NCBI GenBank assembly: GCA_000711775.1
Contig: ARYC01000410.1
Location: 82,254-146,253, forward strand
Direction of reading: 5' to 3'
DNA length: 64,000 nucleotides
Source of the DNA: Oxytricha trifallax
Taxonomy: Eukaryota; Ciliophora; Spirotrichea; Sporadotrichida; Oxytrichidae
Shown: one piece after another, positions 47,698-59,400 of the stretch
Layout: every line of letters begins with the position of its first letter
How positions within the stretch are numbered: position 1 is the first letter of the stretch
Position numbers and translations under genes: made by a program
Notes under the pieces: model-generated
Databases searched by the model: none
The model's input: the letters and a program-made list of their open reading frames with translations, nothing else
What the model was told of the DNA's origin: nothing

Positions 47698-47989
47698 CTA
47701 TAATTTCCTATTTTTATCTATTTTATTAATATAAAGATTTAGGTCTAAAACTTTGATATGAGTCACTAGAAATACTAATTCGATTTAAGTACGATAAAAG
47801 TACTTTGGAAATCACAATATTCTATTTGCTATAATGAGCTATGATTTAAAAGCTAAGATAAGTTAAGAAATATAATGAACATATTAGCCTTACCTAATTT
47901 CATTTACTGTAGATAAGTAAGTTACCACGGTATTGGTACTTTCTATAATAAAAAACATGATAATCTCATTTGCATAATTATTGTTGATA

Positions 47990-48995
47990 TGAAAATGATC
48001 GATATATTAGATAAGACAAAAACAACAGGAACTTAATTAACACAAAGGAAAGAGAGGCTCCTAAAGAAGCTATCCCTAAGAAGGATATTTAATAGATTCC
48101 TGGTCATACTTCAATTAATTTGATGGCAAAATTGAATGACTATAATATCATATTTGTTTGGACTTTCCCTGTTCACTACCGAAAAGAGCTGTTAAGTGTA
48201 ACTCTACTTTCTATGATTTGATGTCTTCATAAAAGAGAGGACACAAAGTTGCCTTATAAAGCAAACTCAAACATACCAAAGGAAATGAGTTGTTCAAACA
48301 AAGAGACAAACAACAACATGATTAGTCATATTAGTCAAGATTATAGGCTAATTTTGATGTTGATGATGAATAAGTAGAAGTTATAAAATCTTGAATTAAT
48401 ATATTTGTTAGAGATATTTAAAAGACATAGTTTTATTCAATTTGTGAAGAAGAGAATGAAGATGATGATAAGAAAGATGGCTTAGATGAAGAAGAGTATG
48501 ATGAAGTGGACTGGGAAGTAGTAGATGTAACAAATAAGTAGTTATATGAAAAACCACTTGTCCAAATCAAATATATATTTCATTTTGTGCTGATTTGTAT
48601 AATCACTAAAATGATGAATATAATGAGACTTTATTTGATCAGAATTAACCTACTAAAACTCAATAAGTTCAAATTAAAAAGTTATTAATAATTGACCTAG
48701 GATTTGTAGTGCAGTAACTAACTTGGAAGAAATAGCTGTTGAAGTTGATGAAGAACACAGAAAGCTAGAAAGTGAAACTAATGATGAGGAAATTCAAAAA
48801 TCATTCGTCAATTAACAATTAAACTTGCTAGAAGATGATACAGATCAAGCAGCTGATATTGATACAATCATAAATGTTGATGATATCACATGGAATTCTG
48901 CTGATGTTACTCAAGCTACAATTGTTGAGTCGATGATGTTCAAGTTTAACCCAAGCAGGACCAATTAGAAGAGGAAAGAGAAGAAAAGCCATTGA
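47990..48995 (+). CDS. Unknown acidic protein, fragmented
   Basis: Successive plus-strand frames read TKEREAPKEAIPKKD (about 48,040), an Asp/Glu-rich block with EEENEDDDKKDGLDEEEYDE (about 48,450), and a final frame NLEEIAVEVDEEHRKLESE (about 48,720) ending SRTNQKRKEKKSH and TGA at 48,993-48,995. It is highly acidic with a basic C-terminus, as in nuclear or chromatin proteins. No domain was recognised. Frame changes could be short introns or eliminated sequences. Confidence 0.45.
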
Positions 48996-50119
48996 ATAAA
49001 GTAAAGGATCAAACAATCATGGTAAACACTTAGTAACTTATAGAAAAAAGAGTTTATATTAAACTTGATAAAATAAAAATTCTGGTTGATGAATGGAGTG
49101 AATTCAGATGGAGGGTAAGCTCTACAATAAATAAACTTGTTGTTTAACACTGAATATCATTGAAATATTTGGATTCACATTTAATTAATCAGAATCAATC
49201 AGTTTAATATGGTAATTTTATGAGGTCTTTAATTGGTTTGTCTATATTTTTAAATATTTTTATGTTATATTTCAGGAGATTACTCAATTAGAATGTATTA
49301 TTAGTATTATTCCTGACACAGAATTGTCTAGGAATTTTTATCGCAAATTTGATTTAATGTATTGCCAAAATAGTGGCAGTTGAGTATTTTCTGATCACTA
49401 TTATTTTTAAAAAAACTGGGTTTATGTTTGTTATTGTTATAGTTATTGTTGTAATTTATAATTAAATAGTTAGTTTTAAAAGTAATTATTATTGTGTTAG
49501 TTAAAAGACCTAAATGCTGATGTCTAAAATTCATATGTTTTTGAATAACGTAAGCCATTTTTGTGATATATTAAATTGATTTCTAAAAAAAACAATTAAT
49601 ATTCAAATCTAATATTGGAATATTAATATGTGTATTTGGATTCGGAAGATGCTCTAGATTTTAAATAACACCTTTGAAACGAAAAACAAGAATATCAAGA
49701 AGACTAGTAGATAATCTAAAGATAAAAAGGTTAAGAACAGTCTAAGAATGAGCCATACAATTAAGTCATTAAAGTAAAATAATTAATTATTTTAAATAAC
49801 TTCCCTTAACTATTTTAAGCAAGTCAAGATAATACAATATAATATCGAATTTTTTATATTTAATGAGTCTAAGTAAGAGTAGTGTTAATACTTTGTTCAA
49901 AGCCACTCTATATATGAGAATGATAGTTTACATACAATCAGTTTAAAGACTGGCCTAGCATTTTTGATTTGATTCTTTTATGTAAAATACTAGTTACCAT
50001 AATAAAATAAATAATAACAACCAACGATATTTAGGTTATACTTGCTATAACTTATGACTGAAACTGTTGACATTATACTAATTAAGATTATTTGCTGTGA
50101 CTCAATTTGCGTCCTGGAT
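48996..50119. other. AT-rich stretch without a supported gene
   Basis: Asn/Tyr/Ile-rich short frames only. No motif or repeat of note. Confidence 0.5.
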
Positions 50120-50385
50120 CATTTAATGATAGAAACCAATAAGTAATTGCCTGAGATTTTGTCATCTGCGCCACCAGTTATTCCAGATCACATTTAACAT
50201 ATTCTGCCTTTAAATTTGGTGGAAGTTAGAGTAACCTTCGCTGTTCTTTGATCTGTCCATTGGGGATCTTCTGTCATTGTGTTCAGAGGTGTGTCATTAC
50301 TTAATCTAGCTTATTTCTTATTTTAATTGTTCGATCATTCTTTCTATATCTATATTATCCTGATAAATAAAAATAATTTTTAAGG
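50120..50385 (-). CDS. Unknown small coding segment
   Basis: The minus strand reads YQDNIDIERMIEQLKQEIS and, after a one-base shift, NTMTEDPQWTDQRTAKVTL before TGA. GC is higher than in the flanks. No family was recognised. Confidence 0.3.
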
Positions 50386-50420
50386 GATATAAAAAATTAT
50401 ATAAACTAACTAGATTCTAA

Positions 50421-50448
50421 ATAATATAATATATATATATATATATAT
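50421..50448 (+). repeat. (TA)n microsatellite
   Basis: About 28 bp of near-perfect alternating TA inside an AT-rich stretch. The remainder of 50,449-51,613 shows no supported gene. Confidence 0.9.
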
Positions 50449-51613
50449 TTAAGGATAAATATAAATATTTATAAAAGTCATAATAAGAATGAATGACCGA
50501 GTTAAATGCCAAATAGGAAGGCGCGTGATGAATTCTTTTGAGTATAAGTTCTGAAATAGTCTAATATTCATTCAGAAAACGAATAAATGCTTTCAAAATC
50601 TATAAATATTATCGAAAGTTTTACCGATAATGAATCAAATATTATTAGTGATGTTTGTTGATGTGATAAACAATTATTATCAGTAATTTCGAAAAGAAAC
50701 CAATAAAAAAGAGGTAAAGGAAATCATCTATTACACAATAATAATGTTAAATACAAATAATGTCAGATATATATTTGATGTTAAAGAATGTTTTTAAGGA
50801 ATTTAAATATGTATGAGGTTGACAGTCGTATCGATTTATTCAATAACAGAATAACTAGACAATAATATCACCTTAAAGGTAAAACATAAGCAAATCAAAC
50901 AAAAAAGAAGATATTTGAGCTTGGCCTATATTTCAAAACAATATATATAAAATTATAAATGGTGAAATAAGTTCTTTGACGTTTTTTAGCCAGGAATTGG
51001 TGAAAAAAATATTTTTATTGGTAATATCTAGCTAAATCCAAAATCGTGGTCTATTGAAACAATTCAAGGAGGAAGTCATATAGCATATCTAATTGTGATA
51101 AGTAAAAAATCACTTAATTTTTTATACTCTTCATTCAAACCTAATACCCTAGAACTTCATCAAATAGGGAGTCTTTGACATAATAAAGCCAGCAACTCAG
51201 TGTAATTGATTAACATTGACTTTTCAAAGATCAACAAAATATATTCTAATTTTTGTTATACTCTAAAACCCAAAAGATTATCTTATAGATTAATATATAA
51301 AATACTACCTTTAATCAAAATAATGTGGTCAAAGTGTCATTATATGATGTTAATTGAAGATTTTAAGAAGTTTTCGAGAAAATAGTATTATAAAGAAAAC
51401 ACTCACATCTTACTTATCAAAGGACTCTTTATAATTATCCATTAAGCCATTGGTTATTATGAATGAAATATAGATTTATAAGAATTTTACTTTAATGTTA
51501 CTTCTTAATGATTAAAAGTTTATAAACTAAGAATTTTAGAATTTAGTGAAAAGATTAAATTAAAATTAACTTTCGTTAGAGATATAAATCTACTTGTCTC
51601 ATGCATTGACTTA

Positions 51614-51621
51614 GAAAAATC
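51614..51621 (+). other. 8-bp target-site duplication of the MITE (left)
   Basis: GAAAAATC directly before the G run; a perfect direct copy follows the C run at 52,048-52,055. Confidence 0.9.
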
Positions 51622-52047
51622 GGGGGGGGGAAGTTTCCTGCCCCAAAATTTTATATGCACCCAAGGGGGGAAGTCTCCTGCCCCCAAAAAGGTAGTTTCC
51701 TGCCCCGTACATAAAAATATGCAATTTTTATAATTTTCAAAGAATCTTTATCATCTATTATTATGTAGTTTTTTAAAAAAAATTTAGCTTCAAATATCAT
51801 TTCTACCTTGATAATCAATTTAAAATTTAATGAAAATTACATTAATTATTAAAAAAAACACTTTTTTAGCCTTGTCAATAATATATAATTTGTTAACGAA
51901 TAATTATGTACCTTGAAAATTATATAATAATTAATGATGTATAGAACATGGTTATGGTTATTGAATTTGAAATTAATTTGTTTCTATTAAATTTATTGCA
52001 AAAACATAAAATTTAATGTTGGGGGCAGGAAACTTCCCCCCCCCCCC
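51622..52047. mobile_element. 426-bp MITE with G-run-tipped inverted ends
   Basis: Left tip: nine G, then AAGTTTCCTGCCCC. Right tip: GGGGGCAGGAAACTT followed by twelve C. On the left the motif recurs twice more (AAGTCTCCTGCCCC and TAGTTTCCTGCCCC within 75 bp). The interior is AT-rich with no coding frame. The perfect 8-bp duplication shows it inserted as a unit. Its end style resembles that of the 9.5-kb element at 21.6-31.1 kb, though the repeated motif differs. It stops 13 bp short of the methyltransferase stop codon. Confidence 0.9.
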
Positions 52048-52059
52048 GAAAAATCTTAC

Positions 52060-52950
52060 TCATTTGAGAACCAAGTTTTTCATTTCCTTAGATTCAAGCT
52101 CAAATCCAACCCAGCCTGGTCTTCTATTATTCCATCTAGCATACACGTCTAAAAAGTGACCTCCTGGACAAAACTCCTCACTCATTTCGTAAATCTTTTT
52201 TGGCTTTTAAGACCCTAATTTTCTTAAATAAATGAAGGCATTCTTTATTTTTTAGAAATTGAATCTTGCTTCTAAATATGCCATGTCACCTTTCATGCCC
52301 ACAATACACTCTTCTTTGCAATGCTGAAAAACTCTACCAAGTCCACTAATTAAATCTTCTCCATTATCTGATTTAAGCCAATTCACTGTTGTCACTATTT
52401 TGTATCCCCTTCCTTTTAAATAAGTTTAACATAACTTTTTCTTCGCATTAGTTGACCATAAAAATACGAAACCTCTATCTTGTACCATTTCTATGGGCAC
52501 AGACATTATCTCTTCATCTGTCATTGTGTCGTATCCTAAGTTGAAACCTGTATCTGGATGGGGTGGGTCTGACATTATTACATCAAATAGTTAGCCATTA
52601 AACTTTTGTTTAGCCCAATTTCTGAGATTAACCCATTCCTCCTTATCTCTTACATCAACTTAGAAAGCATCAATTTCTGCATCATTATGTCCTTTTTGCT
52701 TTTGATGAAAAACTAAGTCTGCTTTCCAAGTATATCTTTTAGAGCAGCTGCACATAAAAGGCTTCACAGATTTGATGATCTCAGATTATTTCTTGTGATG
52801 TTTGGCAAAATGATGGTATACTGCACTTGGAGTGTCCTCTTTGTACTTTTCTTTGCATGATTTGTAGTGAGGGCACTTATATTTGCCGTCTCTCCCTTGG
52901 TTGACCTTTTCTCTTTTTTTTATTTCTCTTTTATTTTGCCTGAGCTATTA
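52060..52950 (-). CDS. MT-A70 family methyltransferase with N-terminal zinc-finger-like region
   Basis: A clean frame of about 297 codons on the minus strand (TAA/TAG as Gln), the best-preserved gene in the window. N-terminal Cys/His pairs (KYKCPHYKSC then HHFAKHH; FMCSCSKRY then FHQKQKGH) suggest two C2H2-like fingers. The methyltransferase part has FDVIMSDPPHPDTG at the catalytic DPPW position (Trp replaced by His), LGYDTMTDEEIMSVPIE, GFVFLWSTNAKK and TVNWLKSDN, and ends with WNNRRPGWVGFELE. The family makes N6-methyladenine from S-adenosylmethionine in RNA or DNA. No frameshift is present, which argues for a recent or functional gene. No in-frame ATG is seen near the start, so an upstream exon or segment is likely. 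It differs from the MT-A70-like gene at 9.8-11.7 kb. Confidence 0.88.
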
Positions 52951-53240
52951 TCAATAATTATTATAAGTATTATTTCAAAGTCCCCCCCAATTTAAAAAAT
53001 AAATTCTTACAATTTAAATATTCCTTCGAGATTCCGGAAAATAAATTCGGGGATTCCTGAAATTTGGTCGCAACTTTTTCTTATACTATGGGAGATTCCT
53101 TAAAAACTCTAGGTCGATTCCATGTTTATTTTTTTTAGTTTAATTAAAATATATAATATAAATAAATTCTAATTTTAATATAATTAAACATTTTAAACGA
53201 AAGAATCAATTAAAAGTTTTAAATTTAACTTTGGTTAACT

Positions 53241-53297
53241 AGTATTAATTGCATAGAAGGCTTTAAAAAAAGTATTAATTGCATAGAAGGCTTTAAA
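53241..53297 (+). repeat. 30-bp tandem duplication
   Basis: AGTATTAATTGCATAGAAGG plus CTTTAAA occurs twice in a row (units at 53,241 and 53,271) with identical sequence. Confidence 0.95.
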
Positions 53298-53454
53298 CCC
53301 TAACAACTAAAGATCAAAGTTATTGAAAAAAACTAGTGAAAAATTTGAGAATATTGATAAAATACAATTGAATCGGGGAAATGCAAAAATAAAAATATAA
53401 AATTAATTAAATATACAATTACTGCTCATTTACTATGCGTTTTGTCTTACATGC

Positions 53455-53900
53455 GAAAGTGGCCAAACTGCTACTTATTATTACGAAATAGTCACTTTTA
53501 TAAGCATTTGTGTCAAAATCAATATGCATCATTAGGAACATATATAAAGTGACCAAATTCGCTATCGGCCGTAAAAATGACCAACTTTACTATTTGTGGT
53601 CAAAATTTCTGTCTTTTTATACATGTATCTCACATTTGAGCAGAGTGGTCAAAAAAGTGGCCAAAGTGCAAGATTTTAACCAAAGTGACAAGAATAGTGG
53701 TCAAAGCTGATTTTTAAAAAAGTGACCAGAGTGCACGATAGAAACCAAAATGACCAGAGTTGTGATCAAAATCTCAAAAAATCGCAGTTTTTAGTCTGAA
53801 TTTAGTATTATGAATCATTTTTCGAAAATATGCGGTCACCAAGCCAAATTTGGAGCAGAGTGGTCAAAAATCTTGAAAATGATTGTTGCTGGTCAAATTT
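53455..53900 (+). repeat. Degenerate GTGACCA/GTGGTCA motif cluster
   Basis: AGTGACCA, AGTGGCCAAA and GTGGTCAAA recur every 15-40 bases (at least a dozen times) in imperfect spacing. It is not a clean satellite. The core TGACC/GGTCA is also the core of the array in the foldback element at 18.5-19.6 kb. Confidence 0.65.
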
Positions 53901-54407
53901 GTTTAAATTTATGTGGTTATTATGCTCAATACTGCAGCAGTACCTGCAAATCTCAGCTGGTCAAAAACATCGAGCAGAAGTTGGAAATTTACTAGTTTTT
54001 CGCTGAATTCCTATCGAACTGGATAGCATGATGCTCAGTGCACCTCCTCTCTCACCAACCCATTAAATTCTTGAAATATCTGATTTTGAACCAAATTTTG
54101 TCCAATTATAGCATGTGTTGCCCAACTCTTCTGGTGCTCACCTTGAGTGTATAGAAGTTTTCTATATAGAGAGAAATTGTCCAGAATTTGATGCCATTCG
54201 TCAAGAATTCACTCTTGTATGAACAGACTTATGAAAACTGCGATTTCGGGCAATACACATACATTTATAGATTGATTTTAAGTATAGTATTAATAACAGC
54301 AGTAATAGTAGCAGAAATAGTATAGGCAGTAATAATGACAATGCATTAGGTATAAGCGCTTATAAAAATTTCAATGTATGATGCAATTCTTGTTTTTGAG
54401 TAGAATC
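53901..54407. other. Spacer downstream of the third transposase gene
   Basis: Intermediate GC; no convincing open frame. No terminal inverted repeat of the adjacent transposase gene was recognised here. Confidence 0.4.
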
Positions 54408-57217
54408 TCATACAAAGCCATACCTCAGAGTATGTATCCATTTCTTGATACTGAATGCCCAGAGTCCTCGAACATCATCCTCACTCATGTTTTTTATTAT
54501 TTCTTGGATGCGCTTAACAGCTGCACTCTATAAGTTTGTTATGAGAGTGCTTACTTGCTGTTAATGTTCTGCTCCTTGAGGTTCTTCTTGAAGTATGCAA
54601 ACAACTATTCGATTGGGTCGAGCCAGGGCGAGTATTCTGCATTGAAGAGTACGTTGACTTTGAAGCGACGAGCAGTCGCAAGCATCTCAGAATACTTATG
54701 AATTATGGCATTATCCATCAAAAGCACCACCTTCTTATTGCATAGATCTTTGTAAGTTCTTATACTTCTCAGCGTCTGACATATAAAGTTCTCAAACAGC
54801 ACTGAATCAAAAGCTCCCTCAATGATTTGAGTGGAGACCACTCTGTCAACTGCGATTGCAGCTATCAAACCCATAGAATACTGTTACCTCTTCACTGTTT
54901 ACTTAGCAATCGACAACTGTCTTGCTCTCAAACCATAATCGCCTAAATTGGAGAGCATTTCCTATCGATACTGAGAGATTGGCTTATAATTGAGATTAAT
55001 CTGACTTTGATCTGGAATTTATGCAGAGGATTGATCACATTCTTTGGATTCTTCTTATTGATTATGATTTTGTGATAGGTCATCTATGAGAAAGTAAAAT
55101 TGGTTTTAGGACGGTAGTTGAATTATAATCTTAGTAGTTTGATGGAAGTTTGCATCATGATTAGTGGTATGAAATGAGACTTGTTAAACTTGTGAGAACT
55201 GGAACCATACAACCCAAGGGTGGAACCATGCAACTTAAGGGTGGAGCCATACAACATGGATCTATACAACTCGGATCCATACAACCAGGAACCATACAAC
55301 ATGGAGCCATACAACCTCAGCGCGGAACCATGCAATCCAAGAGATATCTTCAGGGTATCTCCATCTATCATAATAGTTCCAATCATAGTATAATTCCCAG
55401 AGTTCACATCTCAACTTGCATCTCTCTCATTCTTGAAATTATCAAAGATAAGTAATCGCTCAAACTAAGCTGAGTATGATAGTTTGACATTATCAAGAAC
55501 AGAACGATTTTATCAGATACTATCATCATGCAACAACCATCAACCTTCAAATTATCTTTTGTATACTTACTTTCATCAATATTCGAGCTGCTCAAAACTG
55601 ATAGCGACAGCTTTCTTGGAGTGAGCTGAACAATTCTCTCTATCTCTAACTCAATAGCGAACTGCCTGATTTCTTCAAAGTTGATTACAATTTTAATTTT
55701 GACACCTTGTCAATCAATGGCGCGAGCCCTGAATGAATTCGTTTGATCTGCTCATCATCTGAAGTGACTTTCTTCGCAGTGCTCTGCAATTCAAATTTCT
55801 GAATTTCTTCAAAGTACTCGATTGGTTATTGGGAGTATCTTCAACTTCAAGTATGGGGGATAGATCCTACTTTAGTTACTACTTTGCTTTCAAATTCTAA
55901 CGAGGTGGAGTTTGAAAAATGCCTGACTTCTGTAAAATTGTAAATCAAAACTATTAAGGAATGGCTTACTATAGAGCTGCTTGATGATTTCTAGGATTTC
56001 TTTAAAATCGATTGTTTAGCCAACTTATTTAAAGTACTGGTACTAGAATGGGGTTTTGAAATTGGCCTTGCTTTACTCTGCATTATTGAATGAAGTTTGG
56101 ATGATTACGAATCCTTTGCATTAGCTTACAGATTGATACCTTTAGAAGTATTTTAAGCAGGTAAATCGTTAGATCCTATAGATGAAACTACATCCAATGA
56201 ATAAGATAATTTCTAAGAATACTCATCATTCAACTGCTTGCCAAGCAGCATCTCTCCATACTGCAGCTCCTTATCGCTCGCGATTATTCTGCTATACTTT
56301 TTACTTGCGATGAGTTTGCTCTCATTATTCTTCCTCTTGCCAAGAATGCTCTTTTGATTTAGTGCCCACTATTTAGGAGGCAAGTAGTCAGATCTGAAGT
56401 TGCTTTCATCCACTGATATAATTACTGCATCCTCTCTTAGAAACTATGATAGCAGGCGACTCACCCATAGGCGTTTACAGTTATAAGCAGGATCTCTGTA
56501 TTTGACATTCGCTGCCTCTGTCTTGCCAAACTTCAGATGAAACTACTCCTTGAGAATCTTGTGAATTGTTGAATGCATGGTACTTTGAAGGCATACTTTA
56601 ATGGTGAGCTCAACTTCAATTCTTACAATCGATTATGAATATTTCTGCCAGTACATTAGTAAATCCCCATTTCTTCTATGCACTCGCCAACTGCAGCAAC
56701 CAGCTGCTCATTATCTCACTCCCTCCTCTTACCAGGTCTTTTTAGTTCTTAAAGTTGGAATACGCTATTTTAAATCTCATGCTTAAACTTCTCAACAGTT
56801 CTTGATACAAACTCTGCTGTCACTCGCAACTTCTTCGAAATTTACTTTGGCTTCAACTAATCTTCCATATACATTCTACCATCTCTAATCGTTTATGGGC
56901 AAGCTTTGCATCTCAAGGTTTTAGGTATGGATTACAATCCTTCGGTAATCCATGGTTTAGCTACATTCTATTCTTTAAAAGAGAGAGTAAACCTGTTTAT
57001 ATCAACTGCACTGGCTATCCTTCTTAAATCGACTTGGGTTTCTAAATTAGCATTATATTAGAATGATTCTTAAATCTTAATTAATTTGACTAACCTGCTT
57101 TGAATTGCGAAATTGATTCAAGAACTGCTCCAGAAACTGACACAATGAATCGTCGCTATGCATACTCTTTATATCAATCACGTCATTCAAGTAAGAATCT
57201 ATACCATCCAAAGGCAT
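54408..57217 (-). CDS. DD34E Tc1/IS630-type transposase with a long internal insertion and an intron
   Basis: Starts at ATG 57,217 (MPLDGIDSYLNDVIDIKSMH). A 53-nt GT-AG intron fits at 57,042-57,094. It continues with helix-turn-helix KQISKKLRVTAEFVSRTVEK (about 56,770) and winged-helix NEQLVAAVGECIEEM, with an in-frame TGA between them. The first catalytic Asp is probably in IISVDESNFRSDYLPPKQW (about 56,370); the second in VVLLMDNAIIHKYS (about 54,720) and the Glu in YSPWLDPIEQLF (about 54,610), 34 residues apart. Between first and second Asp lie about 1.6 kb, far more than the usual 90 or so residues, including a Ser/Lys-rich stretch and a CCATACAAC repeat array. The C-terminus is KRIQEIIKNMSEDDVRGLW after a frameshift, ending at TGA 54,408-54,410. 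No terminal repeats were found. Confidence 0.75.
55195..55345 (+). repeat. CCATACAAC repeat array, copy 1
   Basis: Units of GGAACCATACAACC with GGATCC- and GGAGCC- variants at 12-16 bp spacing, about nine copies, ending in a GATATCTTCAGG motif. The array lies inside the transposase gene. Confidence 0.9.
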
Positions 57218-57223
57218 CTTAAT

Positions 57224-57499
57224 GATTAACCCTCCTTATAAAGAATCCACTTGAGGAGGAACTTCACCAGAGTTGAGGAGAGCTCCCGTATTATACGAAT
57301 ACTTAGCTGGTGCAACCACTTGAACGAAATTCTTCCCCAAAATTACAGGTCCCCACTTTATGATTTGCTTGTCCTGAATCTTGACTCAACTCTACTTAAT
57401 GCTTTCAAAGGAGTGCTGGCTAAGATGATCGTCGCTGACGATCGAGGTGAGCGATTATTCTTACTAAGACTGCGAATGCATTTCAGAGTGATTGCTTGA
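57224..57499 (+). CDS. Unknown conserved-looking open frame
   Basis: The plus frame after AATGATTAACCC runs to TGA 57,497-57,499 and contains RIIRILSWCNHLNEILPQNY and LNAFKGVLAKMIVADDRGER. GC is high and no reassigned stop is used after the first codons. The opposite strand is also long and open (LKALSRVESRFRTSKS), so the coding strand is uncertain. It is divergent from the transposase start at 57,217. Confidence 0.35.
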
Positions 57500-57966
57500 A
57501 TTTTATGATTTCTTGGTTGTTTTCATATTTAATATATTAAATTTAATATAATAACTATTAGTATTAGTGTAATCTCTTATTGAGATATAAATATAATAAT
57601 CAATATTAATAATGACCAAAATATGGCAAGAGTAGCTATAGTAATGATAGAATCCATTGGAGGAATAGTAAAGGCAGTTGCCCAACTAAATAGCATTAGT
57701 AATTAAAGCTTAAGGTACAAGGGAGACAACTAAGAACTTATCCGATTTGTGATAGAAGTCATGAACTTTAGGTATAGGCCTGCTTAAGCTTAAGAGCTTG
57801 GTTGATCAACTCAGCGCCTGTTCACAACTAAGGGTAGTATAGTTTGAGCTTCAAGTAATAATGAAGCGCAGCCTTATCAGTAAAATATATAGTCTTTAAT
57901 ACTTAAATGAGTTCTTTATATTTATTATTAAGTAATAATCATATAATTCTATAATAAAACTTAAGA
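57500..57966. other. AT-rich spacer
   Basis: No open frame of coding character was recognised. Confidence 0.5.
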
Positions 57967-58535
57967 ATGAAGTCAAGCAAACTTACGAAGCAGCACTGCT
58001 TCACCTTCAAGCACTCTGCTCATGCACCTGGTGGATACATCGTCGAGATTTACAAGGCAAGATTTTAAACATAAGTAATGGTTCTCAAGTATAGGTGATC
58101 GATGAACGCTTCAAGCGAACTTTCAAGTTCCAGGTGGATCCTCAAAGTGGATTTTCAAATGTTGTACTTCTGGAGGTTGCTCCGAGTGAACCAATTGTGG
58201 TGGTAACCTATAAGTGGTGTGGCTATCATAACGTATGGATATACCCATTCAAGAAGGAGGATCCACACATGCACTAATAGTATATTAATCTTGATCCTGA
58301 CGATCCTTCAGACGGTTGGTTCTTCAGCTTTGATAACGACAGTCTTATACAGGTAGAGTAAGCAATACTATTATACTATTCAAACTATCGCTTACACGCA
58401 ATTAATTTATAGCTAAATCAAGGAGAATACAGAAAGACTGTGAATAAGTATGATGAAGAAATGAGGAAGCAGTTGACATCGCATGTAATGCCAGAACCCT
58501 AAGAATTTGTTGGAGCAGTTAGTTTTACAGTATGA
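57967..58535 (+). CDS. Unknown small protein with introns
   Basis: ATG 57,967 (MKSSKLTKQHCFTFKHSAHA). The main exon holds FKRTFKFQVDPQSGFSNVV, YKWCGYHNVWIYPF and DPDDPSDGWFFSFDN. A clear 60-nt intron, GTAGAG to TTATAG (58,353-58,412), precedes the last exon, which ends EPQEFVGAVSFTV at TGA 58,533-58,535. A frame change near 58,075 may be a 20-nt intron or a frameshift. The beta-rich, Trp/Tyr-rich text suggests a compact globular domain. About 160 residues; no family recognised. Confidence 0.55.
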
Positions 58536-59149
58536 ATCAGAAATTACAAGTTTGAGTGAATAATTTAGAGTGATATTAAACTGCGATGGTGATTTATACA
58601 CCATCAATAATTCCAACACTATACTAAGTAACCTAAAGCAATCATATAAATAACACTCTAAAACTAATTTTATTTAAACTTTTGCTAAACTAAATTGCCT
58701 TAATTAATGTAGAGGCATATTGAAAACACTAAAAGTGTGATTTATAATAACAGCTAATTAAATTTTTTATTATTTAAAGTGGATTTTCAAAGAAAATCAA
58801 AATCTCTCTAACTCAACCCTCACACTCAATACATTGAGAAATTTAAGCAAACCATTCCAATTATTTTATTGTTCTAAGTATTTTAATAATTATAATCAAG
58901 TAAAAAAATAAATCAAGCCTTTACTTCCCTAATCCCTAAACCTAACCATACTAATGACAGACAGCAATTAATTTTACATATTTTGATGAGAGAGCTCTCC
59001 TATTAAACATCTTGTATTCTCATTTCCTTATTAATTCCTATAAAAAGATTAAAAAAAAGGAGATTAATTAAATAATAATTTCTAATTAGACTTACTTAAA
59101 TTACTGGATTCTATCGATGTTCTATTCTGATGCTGCACTCTGAAGACCT
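58536..59149. other. AT-rich spacer
   Basis: No supported gene or repeat. Confidence 0.5.
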
Positions 59150-59400
59150 ATAAAAATAATTAAGATAATTAGGCGCCCGACAGTGATGATGATTTTCTCC
59201 TCAGTAGTCCTCTGTAATCAATTTCTAATTGTATTACGAATAACATCAATTATCGATTGAGGAGGACTACCGCCTCCAATGGTGTCTTAATACCCCCACC
59301 AAGGGAAGGATCAGCGGCTTTGAATTCTAGGATTCCGATATCCTCTTGAATCGCAGCCTACGATCTGTTGATTTAAGTTTCAAGTCTTCATAATCAACCG
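59150..59400 (-). CDS. Unknown coding segment
   Basis: A higher-GC patch. The minus strand has two overlapping open readings, one with AAIQEDIGILEFKAADPSLG and one with DTIGGGSPPQSIIDVIRNT. Which is coding is unclear. No family was recognised. The stretch 59,401-60,140 beyond it shows nothing else. Confidence 0.3.

Noticed and set aside
54605..54874. Same family as the TBE transposase
   Set aside because: Motifs around the second Asp and the Glu differ (MDNAIIHKYS against VDNLSVHKTKE) and there are no telomeric ends nearby.
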